A DNA stretch of 64,000 bases from Proteus terrae subsp. cibarius (lineage in GTDB: Bacteria > Pseudomonadota > Gammaproteobacteria > Enterobacterales > Enterobacteriaceae), in assembly GCF_011045835.1 (NCBI RefSeq), contig NZ_CP047349.1, forward strand, positions 3,224,001 through 3,288,000, written 5' to 3'. Shown piece by piece: positions 52,999 to 63,508 of this stretch. A program made the translations under genes and the position numbers. The notes beneath the pieces were generated by a model. The model saw only the letters and a list, made by a program, of their open reading frames with translations. It searched no databases and had not been told where the DNA came from. How positions within the stretch are numbered: position 1 is the first letter of the stretch; every line of letters starts with the position of its first letter.

Positions 52999-54615
52999 TT
53001 AATGCGTAAATTGCTCTCTAACCACTCTCTCAGCCCACCCATCCATATCCTCTCTCGACACTTGCAGCTCACCCAGCCCCTTCGGATGATTCACCCCTCT
53101 ATGCCCCCCTTGTCCATATAATTGACCCAGCAAACCATTCGGCCAGTTCAATGAGTTCTTCACTACCCCACGTCGTATTCGCTCAAAATCATTGCGCCAT
53201 GTTTCGCTATCAACACCAGTCAATACTTTGGTAGAAAGCATTTTCACCCCATCCGATGCATCCACCTCTAGCAAAACAAATTCACTACCATTACGTCGCA
53301 ACCCAACCGCTTTAATCACTCTTGGTGAACCATCCTTACACAGATGTAATCGGCTACGTCCAACTTTTGGCAAAACCAAGGTTTCTTCAAAAAGCACCCG
53401 ACATGCAAATTTAGTTTTTAGAATTGAAAGTAGCTCATTAAAGGCTGCAAAACGACTGGCGAAAATGCTGTTGTAATTTGTTGCATCTTGTTTTCCACCC
53501 ACATCTGCCGCTGCTAGTACACCGCCTAAGTGTGGTTCGTCAGTACTCACTAAATTACTATCTTCATCTGTAGTAGCCTCTTCTTTTTCTAAGATTGTTT
53601 GGCTACTTTTTCTTGCCCTGCGAGATTTTTCAATTCGACTAGGTCTACTAAAACTTATCCATGTCGGCTCAGCCTCTATGACTCGTGTGTCTGTGTCTAT
53701 ATTGGCCGTCTCTTCATCATCTAACTGTAGGTCCTCATCATCAACGATTGACTCAGTTGGAATTGCTACGTGCTGCGTACTGCCGCCACTTTCCTCTTTT
53801 TCCTGAAAAGAGGCATGGCTAATAGTTGTTGTGCTAGGAAGCATAGCGTTGATTTCTAAACCTACTATTTCCTCAACTAAATAATCCCTACTCTCATTAG
53901 AAAAACGTCCTTTTACATGTAGTTTCCATCCTTGCATGGGCGGAGGATCAAAGCTAAAACACCAACTTTCAACGTTGTTTTTAATTTCTCTATTTTGTTG
54001 ATAGTGCTTAAAAATGCTTTCGTACGAATCCATGACATCTGGATCAGAAAATAGCCAAGCTAAAAGCTGCACTACGGCCGACTGCTCTAACGCCTCTTTA
54101 GGAAACGAAGAACTAGGCAAAATCCGTATCTCTAAATGGTCTCGTTCAACCTCATAGTGAACATCAAACTCTTGCTGTAAAGCGGTACTGCTCAAACAAC
54201 TTCGACAGAAATAGGAATTAATTAAAAATAACGACCGAGCTAACTCTAACTGCGGAATGTGATAACGAATCTTGCTATATTGTGTTTCAGCTTCATAAAT
54301 AAATGAACTCTGCGCTCCATCCTTGTTGCGTACGGAAGCAAAGGACGAGAGATTAGGAAAATCGATCATTTTGGCTCGTTGAAGATCCGATGCACCAAAC
54401 TCAATCACACGATCCGCCTTATTTATTTGCTTTGTTGTACTGTTAACCACCTTAGCTCGACTTAATAAAGGCAAATGAGTAAATCGAGTCCATTTCCGTT
54501 CTTGCATTGGATTAAACCAAACAAAAATACGCCACTCCTTATGACCCGAGTTACGGAATAAATGACCAATATGTACAACCTGCACATTGTCATTAAATTT
54601 AGCTAGCCTAACCAC
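52999..54615 (-). CDS. tnsE: TnsE, target selector for conjugating/replicating DNA
   Basis: A 538-residue TnsE of Tn7, start MVRLAKFNDNVQVV, same length as the classical protein and near-identical by memory. It directs Tn7 transposition to lagging-strand and conjugal DNA by binding 3'-recessed ends and the processivity clamp. Its use here would explain why the element sits in an ICE. Intact. The 3' end abuts the last attC of the integron. Confidence 0.96.
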   Translation of the reverse strand: MVRLAKFNDNVQVVHIGHLFRNSGHKEWRIFVWFNPMQERKWTRFTHLPLLSRAKVVNSTTKQINKADRVIEFGASDLQRAKMIDFPNLSSFASVRNKDGAQSSFIYEAETQYSKIRYHIPQLELARSLFLINSYFCRSCLSSTALQQEFDVHYEVERDHLEIRILPSSSFPKEALEQSAVVQLLAWLFSDPDVMDSYESIFKHYQQNREIKNNVESWCFSFDPPPMQGWKLHVKGRFSNESRDYLVEEIVGLEINAMLPSTTTISHASFQEKEESGGSTQHVAIPTESIVDDEDLQLDDEETANIDTDTRVIEAEPTWISFSRPSRIEKSRRARKSSQTILEKEEATTDEDSNLVSTDEPHLGGVLAAADVGGKQDATNYNSIFASRFAAFNELLSILKTKFACRVLFEETLVLPKVGRSRLHLCKDGSPRVIKAVGLRRNGSEFVLLEVDASDGVKMLSTKVLTGVDSETWRNDFERIRRGVVKNSLNWPNGLLGQLYGQGGHRGVNHPKGLGELQVSREDMDGWAERVVREQFTH

Positions 54616-56141
54616 TCACTCTTCCCCATAAACCATTTCCAAGAATCTTTGTGCTTCCTCAGTTATCCGCTCTTTAGATAACGTTGCACTTCTTAATAAT
54701 CGCCAGCGCCTAAGCTCAACATCTTCCTGTTTAAGCTTAATAAAGGCTTGGCTAATCCGTCTAATTTGATAATCTTCCACACTCTCTGAGTAACGCTTTA
54801 AGCAAAGCGCTACCAAAGGCAGTTTCTGTAGATTTTTAGCAAGTGAAGTTCCATTCGGGATTTGCTTTAGCAACCAATTCGCTGTCGCCCTTGGATGGTC
54901 AAGGCTGCTATCTAGACGCTTTATGATTCTTAATATTTGTCGTACAGCAATTCGATCTCTTTGGTTCCAATCAACTCTAGGGGCGGGTGCCAGACGCTCT
55001 TGTTTATGCTGTTGATTCCAGTGAACTAACCAATCCCTGTCATGTCGGTAAAGCCAAGCGTATAGCGCCCCACCCTCTAAAGACTGTCTTGCCTCGTTAA
55101 TCCCTTGGTATAGATGCACCAGCTGCTGCCATTTTTTACGTTTAATAGATAAATCTTCAGAGTTAGGTTGCACAGACTGGCTGACAGGTCTTGTCGCTAT
55201 AGAGTGCCCAGTAATAGCACTTGCCTGCTGTAGCACCTCTATAACCGTTAGTTTTGGCAATAAGGCTTGCCACACAATACTATGCTGTAAATAACTAAAG
55301 GCTTTTCTATGCTTACGGAATATACTTTTCAGCCAACACGTGTCCTTGTTCTCTGCCAACGTTAAATCCAGTTTCTCTAATGCCTCATCACTAAAAGTCT
55401 GCCTCACTCTCTCCGCCACCAAGTCATGACGAATGTGCTTGCTTTTGATTAGCCCTAGATCCTGCGCTAAGCGCTGATAAAACAGCGTCCACTGTCAAGG
55501 CTTGGGGAAAGCTCTTGCGCTCGTGGAGCGTCTAACAGAGGGGCTATATAAGCAGCTAGTGCTGTTAATTGAGATAGGGAGTCTTTGGGGTAGTCTGAAA
55601 GCAGCTCAGTATGACTCACAGCCCAAAATTGATGTCGGTGATCATCTACTGCTCTATCAAAGAAGACTAAAGCACCGTGTTTTGGACAATATGGCAAAGC
55701 GGGCAAATACCAATCTCGTTGCCAAAAGGCTTCCCCATACCTATTTAGCTGAAGAGCAACGCAATCAGGGCAGTATCTAAAGCGGTTATCACTCTTAACT
55801 CTAGAGGCAGCGACTCCTAGCATTAAATGCACTGCACCTTGCGCTTGGTACTCCATTAACCAAATCGCTTCGTCTCGGCGCTCTTTACCCACAAATGGGG
55901 CATATAAAGGGAATAAGGTATGCTCATAAATAAGCTGCTGAACAGCGTAATGTCCTGTTTGATGTAGATGTCTTGCTATGACACCTAAATGCGAGGGCAG
56001 ATCTAAGGTAGCGATCACCTTGCGGTTGCCATACACCTCATCCAACAGCTGCTTAGGGCTAACAATCCCTTGATAAACGCCTGCCCGTGCAATAGTGCTA
56101 TAAATCAGCTCATTCGAGTACGGGACAGGAAAGTTTCTCAT
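54616..56141 (-). pseudogene. tnsD: tnsD, frameshifted attTn7 target selector
   Basis: The span is 1526 nt, one short of the 1527 needed for the 508-residue Tn7 TnsD. The N-terminal frame (56141-55467) is Tn7-like through APRAQELSPSL, then shifts and ends 11 residues later. The C-terminal frame resumes as QWTLFYQRLAQ in the other frame. A single T is missing (plus strand) in CCACTGTCAAGG near 55495, where Tn7 has CACTGTTCAAGG. The zinc-site cysteines (CPDC...YCPKH) stay in the N-terminal part. TnsD binds glmS; this copy should be inactive. Confidence 0.92.
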
Positions 56142-56143
56142 CG

Positions 56144-57811
56144 TTAGCCTGCTTGTTTGAATAAGCTCGCCATATCCACTATTACCCCTTTCCCTTTTAA
56201 CCGTTCATGCATGGTTTTTTCAGGTTGGCGTTGTGAATAGATATAACGTAAGTCCGTATCAGGAAAACTATCCCAGTCGCTTGGTTTGACTACCTTTGTA
56301 GCCGAAACCTTTTTACTCTTGGAAGGCTTTTCTAGTTCTAACACTACCGTTTCGCCTTCCATCAACCACTGCAAAACAAGAGGCAGTAGCTTTTGTCTTG
56401 TCATCGTTGGATTCTGGCTAAACGCTTTTTTAATAGTGGGAATTAACAAGCTTGAATCATAATCCTCTCTTAGCATCAGATATAAGTGGCGCTGATCTTC
56501 GGTATCTAGCTCCTGAAGCGCTTTTTCTTCTGGTGTTTGTTCTTGTATCGCTGCGATGTCTAGCTGAAGTTGAATTAACCGTTTATCAATCTCAGGAACC
56601 ACTAAGTCAGAGTAACGGGCTATACGTTCTGGTATGCCCGAACGTAATGCCTCTAGCATGGGGTGCACAGGCTTTAACTCATCTTGATACACTTGCCGCA
56701 ATAAACTAGGGGTAATACGCTCATTGCCTAAAGCTAGTGCACGGAGCTGAGCGAGTACAAAAAGTTTTACTACAATATCCATCACTCCTTGGCTCAGCTC
56801 ATACCAGACATCCCGAATCTCCTCAGACAACAACTCATCTTTACGTTGTAACAGCTGTAATTGCCAAAGATTATCCGTAAAGGCAATCCACTCTTGATTG
56901 GGCTTTCCACGTTGTGTTTGTTGTATAGGATCCCAGAAAATAGCCCCAAACCCTGCACCTCTACGGGCAGACCGCAAGTCAGCCTCAAAAATCTCCCGTG
57001 CTTTAGGCGTACCAATCAGCATCACTGGTACGCCAATAATATTCACCATCGTTACAAAAAAATTCAGCATCTCTTGAGAGCCTCCCGAGCGAGAGCGGCT
57101 TAAATGCTGAATTTCATCAATAACCAACACCCCTAAAGCATGTGCATTGGCTATTTGTGACATCAAAGCCAACATGGTTTCTATACCATGACGTTTTAAT
57201 CCATAACGACGCTCATAGTTCGAGCCTAAGGCTCGATCCAACGCTCTGAAAAAATTCAAGCAGATCTCTTTTAGCGAACCATTATGCGAGCAGTCTATTT
57301 TCAAATACACCACTTGCTCTACATTAAGCTCGGGGTGATAAATCACTTGAGGGTAAGTAGCTAAGATACGATGTAGCGAGGTAGTTTTACCGCTACCAGA
57401 ACAACCAATTAACAATAAACTTTGTGCCGTGGACCGAGCCTCCTCAAAGCGAAATGCCTCCAACTCTCCCTTTTGAACACGCTCATAGCCATTTTGTAAG
57501 TGCTTTTGCAAATCACCTGTTTTTGGATTTCTGCCTACGTAGCCACCTCGAATCATGACCGAAATACGCTCACTCAGTAGCAAATGCGTACCTAATGGCT
57601 GAAAATAGTCATCTGGAATACGACAAATGGTATGAGCTCTGATAACACGGGGCTTTTGCAAGTCAGAGGAGGTAAGCTGTAAAGAGGATTTCAGTGATGC
57701 AGCACTATTCACTGACTCTTGCAGTGGTGGTAAGGCCTCGATAAAAGGATTGCCACGATAAGCCTCTACCCCCGTATCACGATAAACCGCTTGAATCTGG
57801 GTAGCACTCAT
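56144..57811 (-). CDS. tnsC: TnsC, AAA+ regulator of Tn7 transposition
   Basis: A 555-residue AAA+ ATPase with Walker [16 protein letters not shown] near residue 132 and Walker [14 protein letters not shown] near residue 228. It forms the filament/ring linking TnsD or TnsE to the TnsAB transposase. Length and sequence match Tn7. It overlaps the tnsB stop by 4 nt and lies 2 bp from tnsD. Confidence 0.96.
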   Translation of the reverse strand: MSATQIQAVYRDTGVEAYRGNPFIEALPPLQESVNSAASLKSSLQLTSSDLQKPRVIRAHTICRIPDDYFQPLGTHLLLSERISVMIRGGYVGRNPKTGDLQKHLQNGYERVQKGELEAFRFEEARSTAQSLLLIGCSGSGKTTSLHRILATYPQVIYHPELNVEQVVYLKIDCSHNGSLKEICLNFFRALDRALGSNYERRYGLKRHGIETMLALMSQIANAHALGVLVIDEIQHLSRSRSGGSQEMLNFFVTMVNIIGVPVMLIGTPKAREIFEADLRSARRGAGFGAIFWDPIQQTQRGKPNQEWIAFTDNLWQLQLLQRKDELLSEEIRDVWYELSQGVMDIVVKLFVLAQLRALALGNERITPSLLRQVYQDELKPVHPMLEALRSGIPERIARYSDLVVPEIDKRLIQLQLDIAAIQEQTPEEKALQELDTEDQRHLYLMLREDYDSSLLIPTIKKAFSQNPTMTRQKLLPLVLQWLMEGETVVLELEKPSKSKKVSATKVVKPSDWDSFPDTDLRYIYSQRQPEKTMHERLKGKGVIVDMASLFKQAG

Positions 57812-59916
57812 GACTCATCCTTTTCTGGTGGATCCTGAAATAACTCAGGCACGTATGTGGGTAGGCTGTAATCCTCTTGATCATCCGCCTCCACTGCGAT
57901 GAAAGGAATCACTTTCGCCTCCTCTCCAGACGAACTAGGCTTCAAAAGCTCTGCACGCTTTTTACGCTCTGAAGTCACGGCTTCTTTTTTATTGGTTTTA
58001 ATCTGCTTAATGCGTGTTGATTTGGACTCAGTGGTACTAGGCGTTAGCTTGTTGGCTTTCTGAATAGTTTGCTGAATAAACGCCTCAAGCTCCCTGCGTT
58101 TAGTTAACTCATCCTGCTTCGCATTAGCTTTATTGTGTTTTTCTTGTGCTTGTATATCCCAAACCTCCCAAAATGAGAGACCTTTAAACTGCCGACTACG
58201 TTCCGTTAGATTACAGCGCCAAAATACACGGCTGCCAACTTGCGGAAACAAATAAATCGTATCAACCAGCACTGGGTCATAAGCCGCTTCTAAATGTTGA
58301 GGTCTAGCTATATCAGTGCTCCGCTGCAACCAACCCTCACGTAGAATCTCTGACCCCGAGTAATACAAACCCCACAAATTAACGCCAAATGAAGAAATAG
58401 AGACCTTTCGGCGAGGTAGTAACGCTACTCGCAACTGCTCTTGCTCCACAGCCCTTAAACTACCTGTACGATGCTGCATCCCCCATTGCCATAACTGGAC
58501 AGGAATAGACGGTAAATCTGTAGGAAAATCAGCATCTCGATCGTATTTATCCATCACCAGATGGTTATTTCTGAATAAGATCGTACGCAAAATAATTTGT
58601 GTGAACTCAAATACCGACAGAGATGCATCCAACCTATAGTCTGTTTCACCATGGCTTTTGATCCGACTGCCCTCTACAATGCCTGGAGCAAAGGATTTAA
58701 ACTCAGCTTGAAGGGTTCTAAACGTACTTTCCACTATGCCTTTAGCATCGCCACGTCTAGGTGGAGCACTTTCCACTCGCACATTAAAACTAGAAACTAA
58801 GGCTTCGACCTGATGACTCATTAATTCGCCACGGTCCGCTAGCAACACATCTGGCAAACCTACACACGGCCAGTCTGAGCTACTAATCTCAATATCATGC
58901 TGGGCACAAATCGCCGTTTTGTCAGAGCAAGCATTTACAAAAGCCTGCATCGCCACCACATAAGACGGATTTTCAAAGCCGATATAAAAGCCCGTGATCA
59001 TCCGACTAAACACATCAATCACAATGTAAAGCGTTGGTCTTCCTATGATTTTTTGGCGATCATGATGATCCACTAAATAAATATCAGCAATCGTGGCATC
59101 AATCTCATAACGACTCCCTGGGCCTAACGCCTGAGAAGTGGCTGTACTACTTAAGGGTCGTACGTCTTTTTTATATACCCCTGCTTTAACTCTGGACTTT
59201 AACCGCTGAGCTTTAGGGTATTCTCGATCATAAAAATAACGAAACTGACGTAGCGTTGGATAATCCTCTTGGGGAATGCGAGGAAAATACTGAGCAAACA
59301 AGTCCACAAATCGTCTATAGGCAACGGTGGTCTTTATACCTTTTTGATTTAATAGATGCTTTTCTATGGTCAACCTAAAAAGCCGTTCAATCTCGGGCGT
59401 TACCTTGGTTCCTTCACCCTTACCATATTCTCTGGCTCGGCCAATTTTTGCTGTTCCTGTCGCTGAGCGTCTTCCCCCTGGTGCACCGCTGTTTTTGTAG
59501 TCGGGAATTAATGCATTAGGCGTTTGACCACGCTGCCAATACCTTCTTAATAATCGATAAACTGTTTTTTTCGAAACCTGCTTAGACTCCACAACAGCAT
59601 CAATTAAACGTGCTCTTTCAGAAGCATCAAAAATACCCTTATGCTGCAAGAGTGGTAGCAATACCTTAATATTTTCTTCTCTACGAATAAAACGTACAGA
59701 CCCTATTTCTGGATCCTCTTGGTCTAGGTAATCAAAGGGATCCGTACTCCTCACTAACTGACCTGAGTCCAAGGCAGCCAAGAGACTCAACTCCAAAATC
59801 CTTTCTGGCAACGCCTTCGGATTTTCAATATCAATCCAGATCAACTCCCCCTGACTAATATCTAAAACCCGATAAAAGCGGCTTTCTACTTGAAGCACCT
59901 CATTAATTTGCCACAT
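57808..59916 (-). CDS. tnsB: TnsB, DDE transposase with a divergent N-terminal domain
   Basis: A 702-residue transposase from the ATG at 59916 ([12 protein letters not shown]). The DDE catalytic core has [24 protein letters not shown] and [15 protein letters not shown]. From about residue 128 on ([13 protein letters not shown]...) it is near-identical to Tn7 TnsB as I recall it. The first ~125 residues ([21 protein letters not shown]...) are clearly different. That region belongs to the end-binding domain. It overlaps tnsA by about 14 nt at its start. Confidence 0.93.
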   Translation of the reverse strand: MWQINEVLQVESRFYRVLDISQGELIWIDIENPKALPERILELSLLAALDSGQLVRSTDPFDYLDQEDPEIGSVRFIRREENIKVLLPLLQHKGIFDASERARLIDAVVESKQVSKKTVYRLLRRYWQRGQTPNALIPDYKNSGAPGGRRSATGTAKIGRAREYGKGEGTKVTPEIERLFRLTIEKHLLNQKGIKTTVAYRRFVDLFAQYFPRIPQEDYPTLRQFRYFYDREYPKAQRLKSRVKAGVYKKDVRPLSSTATSQALGPGSRYEIDATIADIYLVDHHDRQKIIGRPTLYIVIDVFSRMITGFYIGFENPSYVVAMQAFVNACSDKTAICAQHDIEISSSDWPCVGLPDVLLADRGELMSHQVEALVSSFNVRVESAPPRRGDAKGIVESTFRTLQAEFKSFAPGIVEGSRIKSHGETDYRLDASLSVFEFTQIILRTILFRNNHLVMDKYDRDADFPTDLPSIPVQLWQWGMQHRTGSLRAVEQEQLRVALLPRRKVSISSFGVNLWGLYYSGSEILREGWLQRSTDIARPQHLEAAYDPVLVDTIYLFPQVGSRVFWRCNLTERSRQFKGLSFWEVWDIQAQEKHNKANAKQDELTKRRELEAFIQQTIQKANKLTPSTTESKSTRIKQIKTNKKEAVTSERKKRAELLKPSSSGEEAKVIPFIAVEADDQEDYSLPTYVPELFQDPPEKDES

Positions 59917-60724
59917 AAAGCCCCCTTTGCGCTGCTCCATCGTGCTCTATATCCAGCTCAGCACAGGTACTCAATCTAAACGGCTTATAAATATTAAATT
60001 TAATAAAGCCATTAGCGACTAATGCTCTAACATCACTTAACGTTTTACCTAGCTCCAAATCATAAGCAATATCAACCTGCTTACAGACATTGATAATGTT
60101 TTCATCTCCTTTTTCCTGCAGAATATGAGCTAATGTTGGCAGTTGTGCTAAAAGCTCCGCAGAAGCCCCTTCTGCTTTCACCGAATAAAGCCATTCAATA
60201 TTTTCTTTTACTACGGGATTTATTTCTTTATCAGTAAAAATGAACCAAGGAATTTGTTTTTGCTGCCAATAACGACGCTCTAGTTCTAATTTTTCTAGGG
60301 TGCGCTCGTCTTGTAAGGCTGCTGCAGGTTTGACTTGAATAGCAAACTGCTCAAAAGGACCGTTTTTGCAGTCCACCAAAAAATCAGTAGACATAACCTG
60401 ATCTACGCCGCGAATAGCAGGATGCTTAATGCCACTATCTATTGCAATCTGCTTGGTGTCACTAGGTAATAGGGGGAACTGCTCGCGTATATCTAGCACG
60501 CTGCTCTCCCATTCAAGGCTAAGAAAAACAGCAAGTTCTAAGTCAGAGAGCAAATGATGAACTCGTCCCGTTTTATGAGAATAAATACGGTGGGAACGAC
60601 CTAATGAAGGGACTTCTTGTACTGTTAGCCATGGAATGTAGTCCTTACCATGCCCTTGGCCACGCCCCTCTTTAATACGACGGGCAATTTGTACTTCTGA
60701 GAATGAAGATTTTGCTTTAGCCAT
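59903..60724 (-). CDS. tnsA: TnsA, endonuclease subunit of Tn7 transposase
   Basis: A 273-residue restriction-enzyme-like endonuclease that cuts the 5' ends of Tn7. The catalytic residues E63, D114 and K132 lie in ...SDLELAVF, VMSTDFLVDC and FAIQVKPA. It is near-identical to Tn7 TnsA up to about residue 248, then the C-terminus (RLSTCAELDIEHDGAAQRGL) differs from the classical sequence I recall. It is the first tns gene next to the right end, with a hairpin (CCAGTATGC... / CAGCATAACTGG) in its leader. Confidence 0.95.
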   Translation of the reverse strand: MAKAKSSFSEVQIARRIKEGRGQGHGKDYIPWLTVQEVPSLGRSHRIYSHKTGRVHHLLSDLELAVFLSLEWESSVLDIREQFPLLPSDTKQIAIDSGIKHPAIRGVDQVMSTDFLVDCKNGPFEQFAIQVKPAAALQDERTLEKLELERRYWQQKQIPWFIFTDKEINPVVKENIEWLYSVKAEGASAELLAQLPTLAHILQEKGDENIINVCKQVDIAYDLELGKTLSDVRALVANGFIKFNIYKPFRLSTCAELDIEHDGAAQRGLYVAN

Positions 60725-60770
60725 AATAAAAGTCCAGTATGCTTTTTCACAGCATAACTGGACCGATTTC

Positions 60771-60858
60771 AGTTTACAACTATTTTGTCTAGATGCAATC
60801 TATACTGTCACAGGCGCAAACTATTTTGTCTAGGCGCAATCTATTTTGTTACTCTACA
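60771..60858 (-). repeat. Tn7-like right end with four TnsB-type sites, divergent from Tn7R
   Basis: Four overlapping sites read on the minus strand: AACAAAATAGATTGCGCCT (60833-60852 region), GACAAAATAGTTTGCGCCT (60812-60831), GACAGTATAGATTGCATCT (60791-60809) and GACAAAATAGTTGTAAACT (60771-60789). The terminal bases are TGTAGAGTAACA rather than the TGTGGGCGGACA seen at the left end. The outer three sites differ from classical Tn7R in their inner halves. The innermost is Tn7-like. Confidence 0.8.
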
Positions 60859-63168
60859 TGATTTTGCCCAAGAATCAAAGCGACTTAATTCTTTTAATAT
60901 TTCTTCTAATTCAGCGGTGATTTCACCTTCTTTGCCTTTTCGACCTTTAACATCGTGCCATATACAACGATGTGAGCCGCTTCGGAATCCCCAGTCCCGC
61001 TTTTCAGCTTGGCCATCAGGACTTTGCAGTGCTTTTTCATGGTATATATGTACTCGGGAAAACTCGGCAATGTCTGGATGCATTCTGTGCTGGTAACTAA
61101 GCCGTATTTGTCGTTGTTCCAAAACACTGGCTGGAAGTCCATCAGACAGAGCGGTGCCTTGTTTCTGATACTCTGTTCGTTCAAATCCAACTTGTAGTGA
61201 TTCAAGGATAGAAGGCAGTGCGATCCTACGTACCCTGTCTATTGCAGTGAACGTATCTTTTTCTGAGTCAAATGGTAGTAGCGCTTTGATATCTTCCTCT
61301 AACTTATTAACAGTTTTAGAACTTCCGTTAGATTCTGTATTTAGGCGCTGTTCGTACATACGAGCCAGTCGCCACGCTAACTGGGATTCCCAGCTATCGG
61401 ACTCGGTCTTGATTTTTGTACGAGTTAATCTCGAATGCGCTGCAAGTCGCATTTCTAACTTTTCCGGTAACGCAGGCAGCCCCCTTATGGTCGTCAAATC
61501 CAGGGGTAGGTGATTAGCATTCTGAGCGATGAACGCTGACGAACCAAGGACTACTGATGCGTAAGGGAGATCTGTCTTCGGACCTTTAGATGATGCAACC
61601 AATACATTTTTGGACTTTGCTTGCTGATGATAAAATTCAATTGTCTTTTCATCGTCAGTGCAAACCAAGGATACTTCTCGTTTCTGAATATTGATTTGTC
61701 GAGCAGAGAAAATATCTGCGCATGCTTCTCGCTGATAACTATCCTGTAAACATGGCTGCAAATTTACTTCGGTAGCTTCATCATCAACATAAGGTGAAAG
61801 CTGTTTTGGGTCTCCCACCATGATCCAACGCTTGGCAAGTACCGCTGGCACCAAAAACTCTTGAAAAGTTGTTTTTGATGCTTCATCAATAATCATCACA
61901 TCGAAGATTGGCGATGTTGATTGTTTATTTTTGATATCAGGATGCTGAAGCAAACCAATAGTTGTCCCGCAAACTAAATTCGCCGCTTCAAGAACAAGAC
62001 GCTCAACAATATGTTTACCTTCACCGACCTTACTTTTAAGTAACTTCTGACTAACTGAAATGTGCGGTTGTTGCTGAAGATGTTTTAGCAATCTTGTGCG
62101 TTCAGTTTTAACAAACTCTTCCAATTGCCATGGCTTTGCCTTTTGAGAAACGCTTGATTTATCTCCAATCCGTACAGGTAACACCATGTCGCGATAAATA
62201 TTTTCTTCAGACATCATTCGTTCAAGAACATTGTCAACAGCAACGTGTGTTGATGCACAAAGTAAGATCCGCTTACCTCGCTTTATTAATTGAAGAATCA
62301 GTTCGCAAATGGCTGTAGTTTTGCCAGATCCAGGGGGGCCTTCAAGGAAGGCAAAGTCTGGTGTATTGAGTGCAATATTTACAAAATCACGCTGCTGAGA
62401 TGTTCCCTCTCTTGCTCCATCGGTAAGAACGTAGTAGTCATCGTTAAATAAGTGCTCATCATAAGGAACATTCGGCCACTTAGCATGATCCTTACCTTCA
62501 AACAGCCTCAATAGCGGAAGATGGTGAATAGAAGGGGTGTCTTGTAAGCTTTGTAATGCATTAATCTGACACTTTAACTGGTATGTGTTTGGACGAATAA
62601 CCAAATAGTCGTGGTCAGGTAAACGATCCAATAACAAGCTGTCATTCTCTACATTTCTGTCCAGGACTGAAATTGCGTTGGATTTATTGAATCCAACATT
62701 GCTTTGTGATTTACCCGTCAAATGCCAACCATAACCGTCTGGACACTCATACGACGACAGCCCATTGCCTAATTCACTCGCAATTTCGTCCGCGTGCTCC
62801 TCAGTTGCATAAGCCATTTTAGGTTTACCGTGACTTCTACAATTTGGGCATTCTCTAGCGGCACTACCCACGGCTTTCCATCTAGCGGGGCTTGCTTCGT
62901 ATACCGTGTCGGTACTTTCATCTAAAAAGAGCTTTAAGTTCTTTTCGAAATCACCGCAGTTATCGGCAGGCTCAACTAATTGTATCCATACTCCACTTTG
63001 AGCATCGTCCAGCTTTTCCCAAGCTATCGCTTTAACAGCCTTCGTACTTTCTAGGTATTTTCGAGTGGTGTCTAAATACTTATAAAAGTCACCAAGACCA
63101 CTCACTGCTTTACTAAGCAGGATGTCTGGCCTGTGAATTCCTAAGTTTGCGTATCTTAATAACGCCAT
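60859..63168 (-). pseudogene. 5' part of the interrupted Upf1-like SF1 helicase gene
   Basis: Encodes about 770 residues of an SF1 Upf1/AAA_11-type helicase. Walker A is FLEGPPGSGKTT near residue 280, the DEAD-box-like motif II is VMIIDEASKT, motif III lies in WIMVGDPKQLSPYVDD, and a cysteine pair (CPNC near 106) precedes a GWHLTGKS block. Strong ribosome-binding site AAAGGACG before the ATG at 63168. The Tn7-like insertion cuts the gene after SWAKS, before motifs V and VI, so the product is non-functional. It is the first gene of the cargo operon, 48 bp downstream of the sigma-54 element. Confidence 0.9.
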
Positions 63169-63207
63169 GTTTCGTCCTTTGATCGAATAAGTTGTTCATC
63201 CTAAATA

Positions 63208-63222
63208 TCAAGCATCGTGCCA
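63208..63222 (-). promoter_or_regulatory. Sigma-54 promoter of the helicase operon
   Basis: On the minus strand: TGGCACG-ATGC-TTGA. The -24 box TGGCACG is perfect and the N4 spacing is right; the -12 box is TTGA where the consensus is TTGC, one mismatch. The helicase ATG is about 40 nt downstream. The last gene of the same operon encodes a sigma-54 activator, which supports the assignment. Small inverted repeats upstream (ACCC-ttt-GGGT near 63301, GTAC-cattt-GTAC near 63327) could bind the activator. Confidence 0.65.
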
Positions 63223-63429
63223 ACAACCTTCGATTCAAAGGCCTTATTAATTGCGCACCACCGAACAAATAAAGGTTTTTACAGAAAGGTATTTTTCACA
63301 CCCTTTGGGTAAATTTATAACCTATAAGTACCATTTTGTACATCACATAACTCTCATGAAGCCAAGACAATGAAAAGAACCCAAACAACTTTACTTTGAC
63401 TACTTTTAACTGAAACGCCGTCATGATAA
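63223..63429. other. Upstream control region of the helicase operon
   Basis: About 200 bp with no supported ORF, holding short inverted repeats and AT-rich stretches. It may contain the enhancer for the sigma-54 activator and a possible promoter pointing right (TTGACT near 63397). Confidence 0.35.
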
Positions 63430-63490
63430 ACGGGTACGGGGTAGGATGACGCCCAAGCCGTCAGATATCTGGCCGCTTGGGCATTTTTTA
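63430..63490 (+). ncRNA. Putative small RNA ending in a strong terminator
   Basis: GCCCAAGC (63451-63458) and GCTTGGGC (63475-63482) form an 8-bp stem followed by ATTTTTTA. It is a good rightward Rho-independent terminator, yet no plus-strand gene lies within 13 kb to its left except transposon cargo. A small RNA of about 60 nt from a promoter near 63397 is the simplest reading, but the promoter is weak. Confidence 0.35.
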
Positions 63491-63508
63491 TTGTTATCAG
63501 GTGCACAG

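Larger units (their letters stand above)
47629..60858 (-). mobile_element. Tn7-like transposon with class 2 integron, 13.2 kb
   Basis: The left end begins TGTGGGCGGACA at 47629 and the right end finishes ...TACTCTACA at 60858. Flanking 5-bp direct repeats TGATT lie at 47624-47628 and 60859-60863, as expected for Tn7 transposition. It carries tnsABCDE, intI2, attI2, three cassettes starting with dfrA1, and a cargo remnant with an IS3-family element. It is inserted in a helicase gene of the ICE, not in attTn7 next to glmS. Insertion into conjugative DNA is the TnsE-dependent route, which fits the frameshifted tnsD. Confidence 0.95.

Noticed and set aside
47629..60858. CRISPR-associated Tn7 (CAST)
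   Set aside because: No cas genes, TniQ-Cascade module or array is present; tnsD and tnsE are of classical Tn7 type.
43104..63168. DISARM system, because of helicase plus PLD
   Set aside because: No DUF1998 (DrmB) or methylase gene is present. The helicase is Upf1-like rather than DrmA-like, and the CARF-type activator is not part of DISARM.
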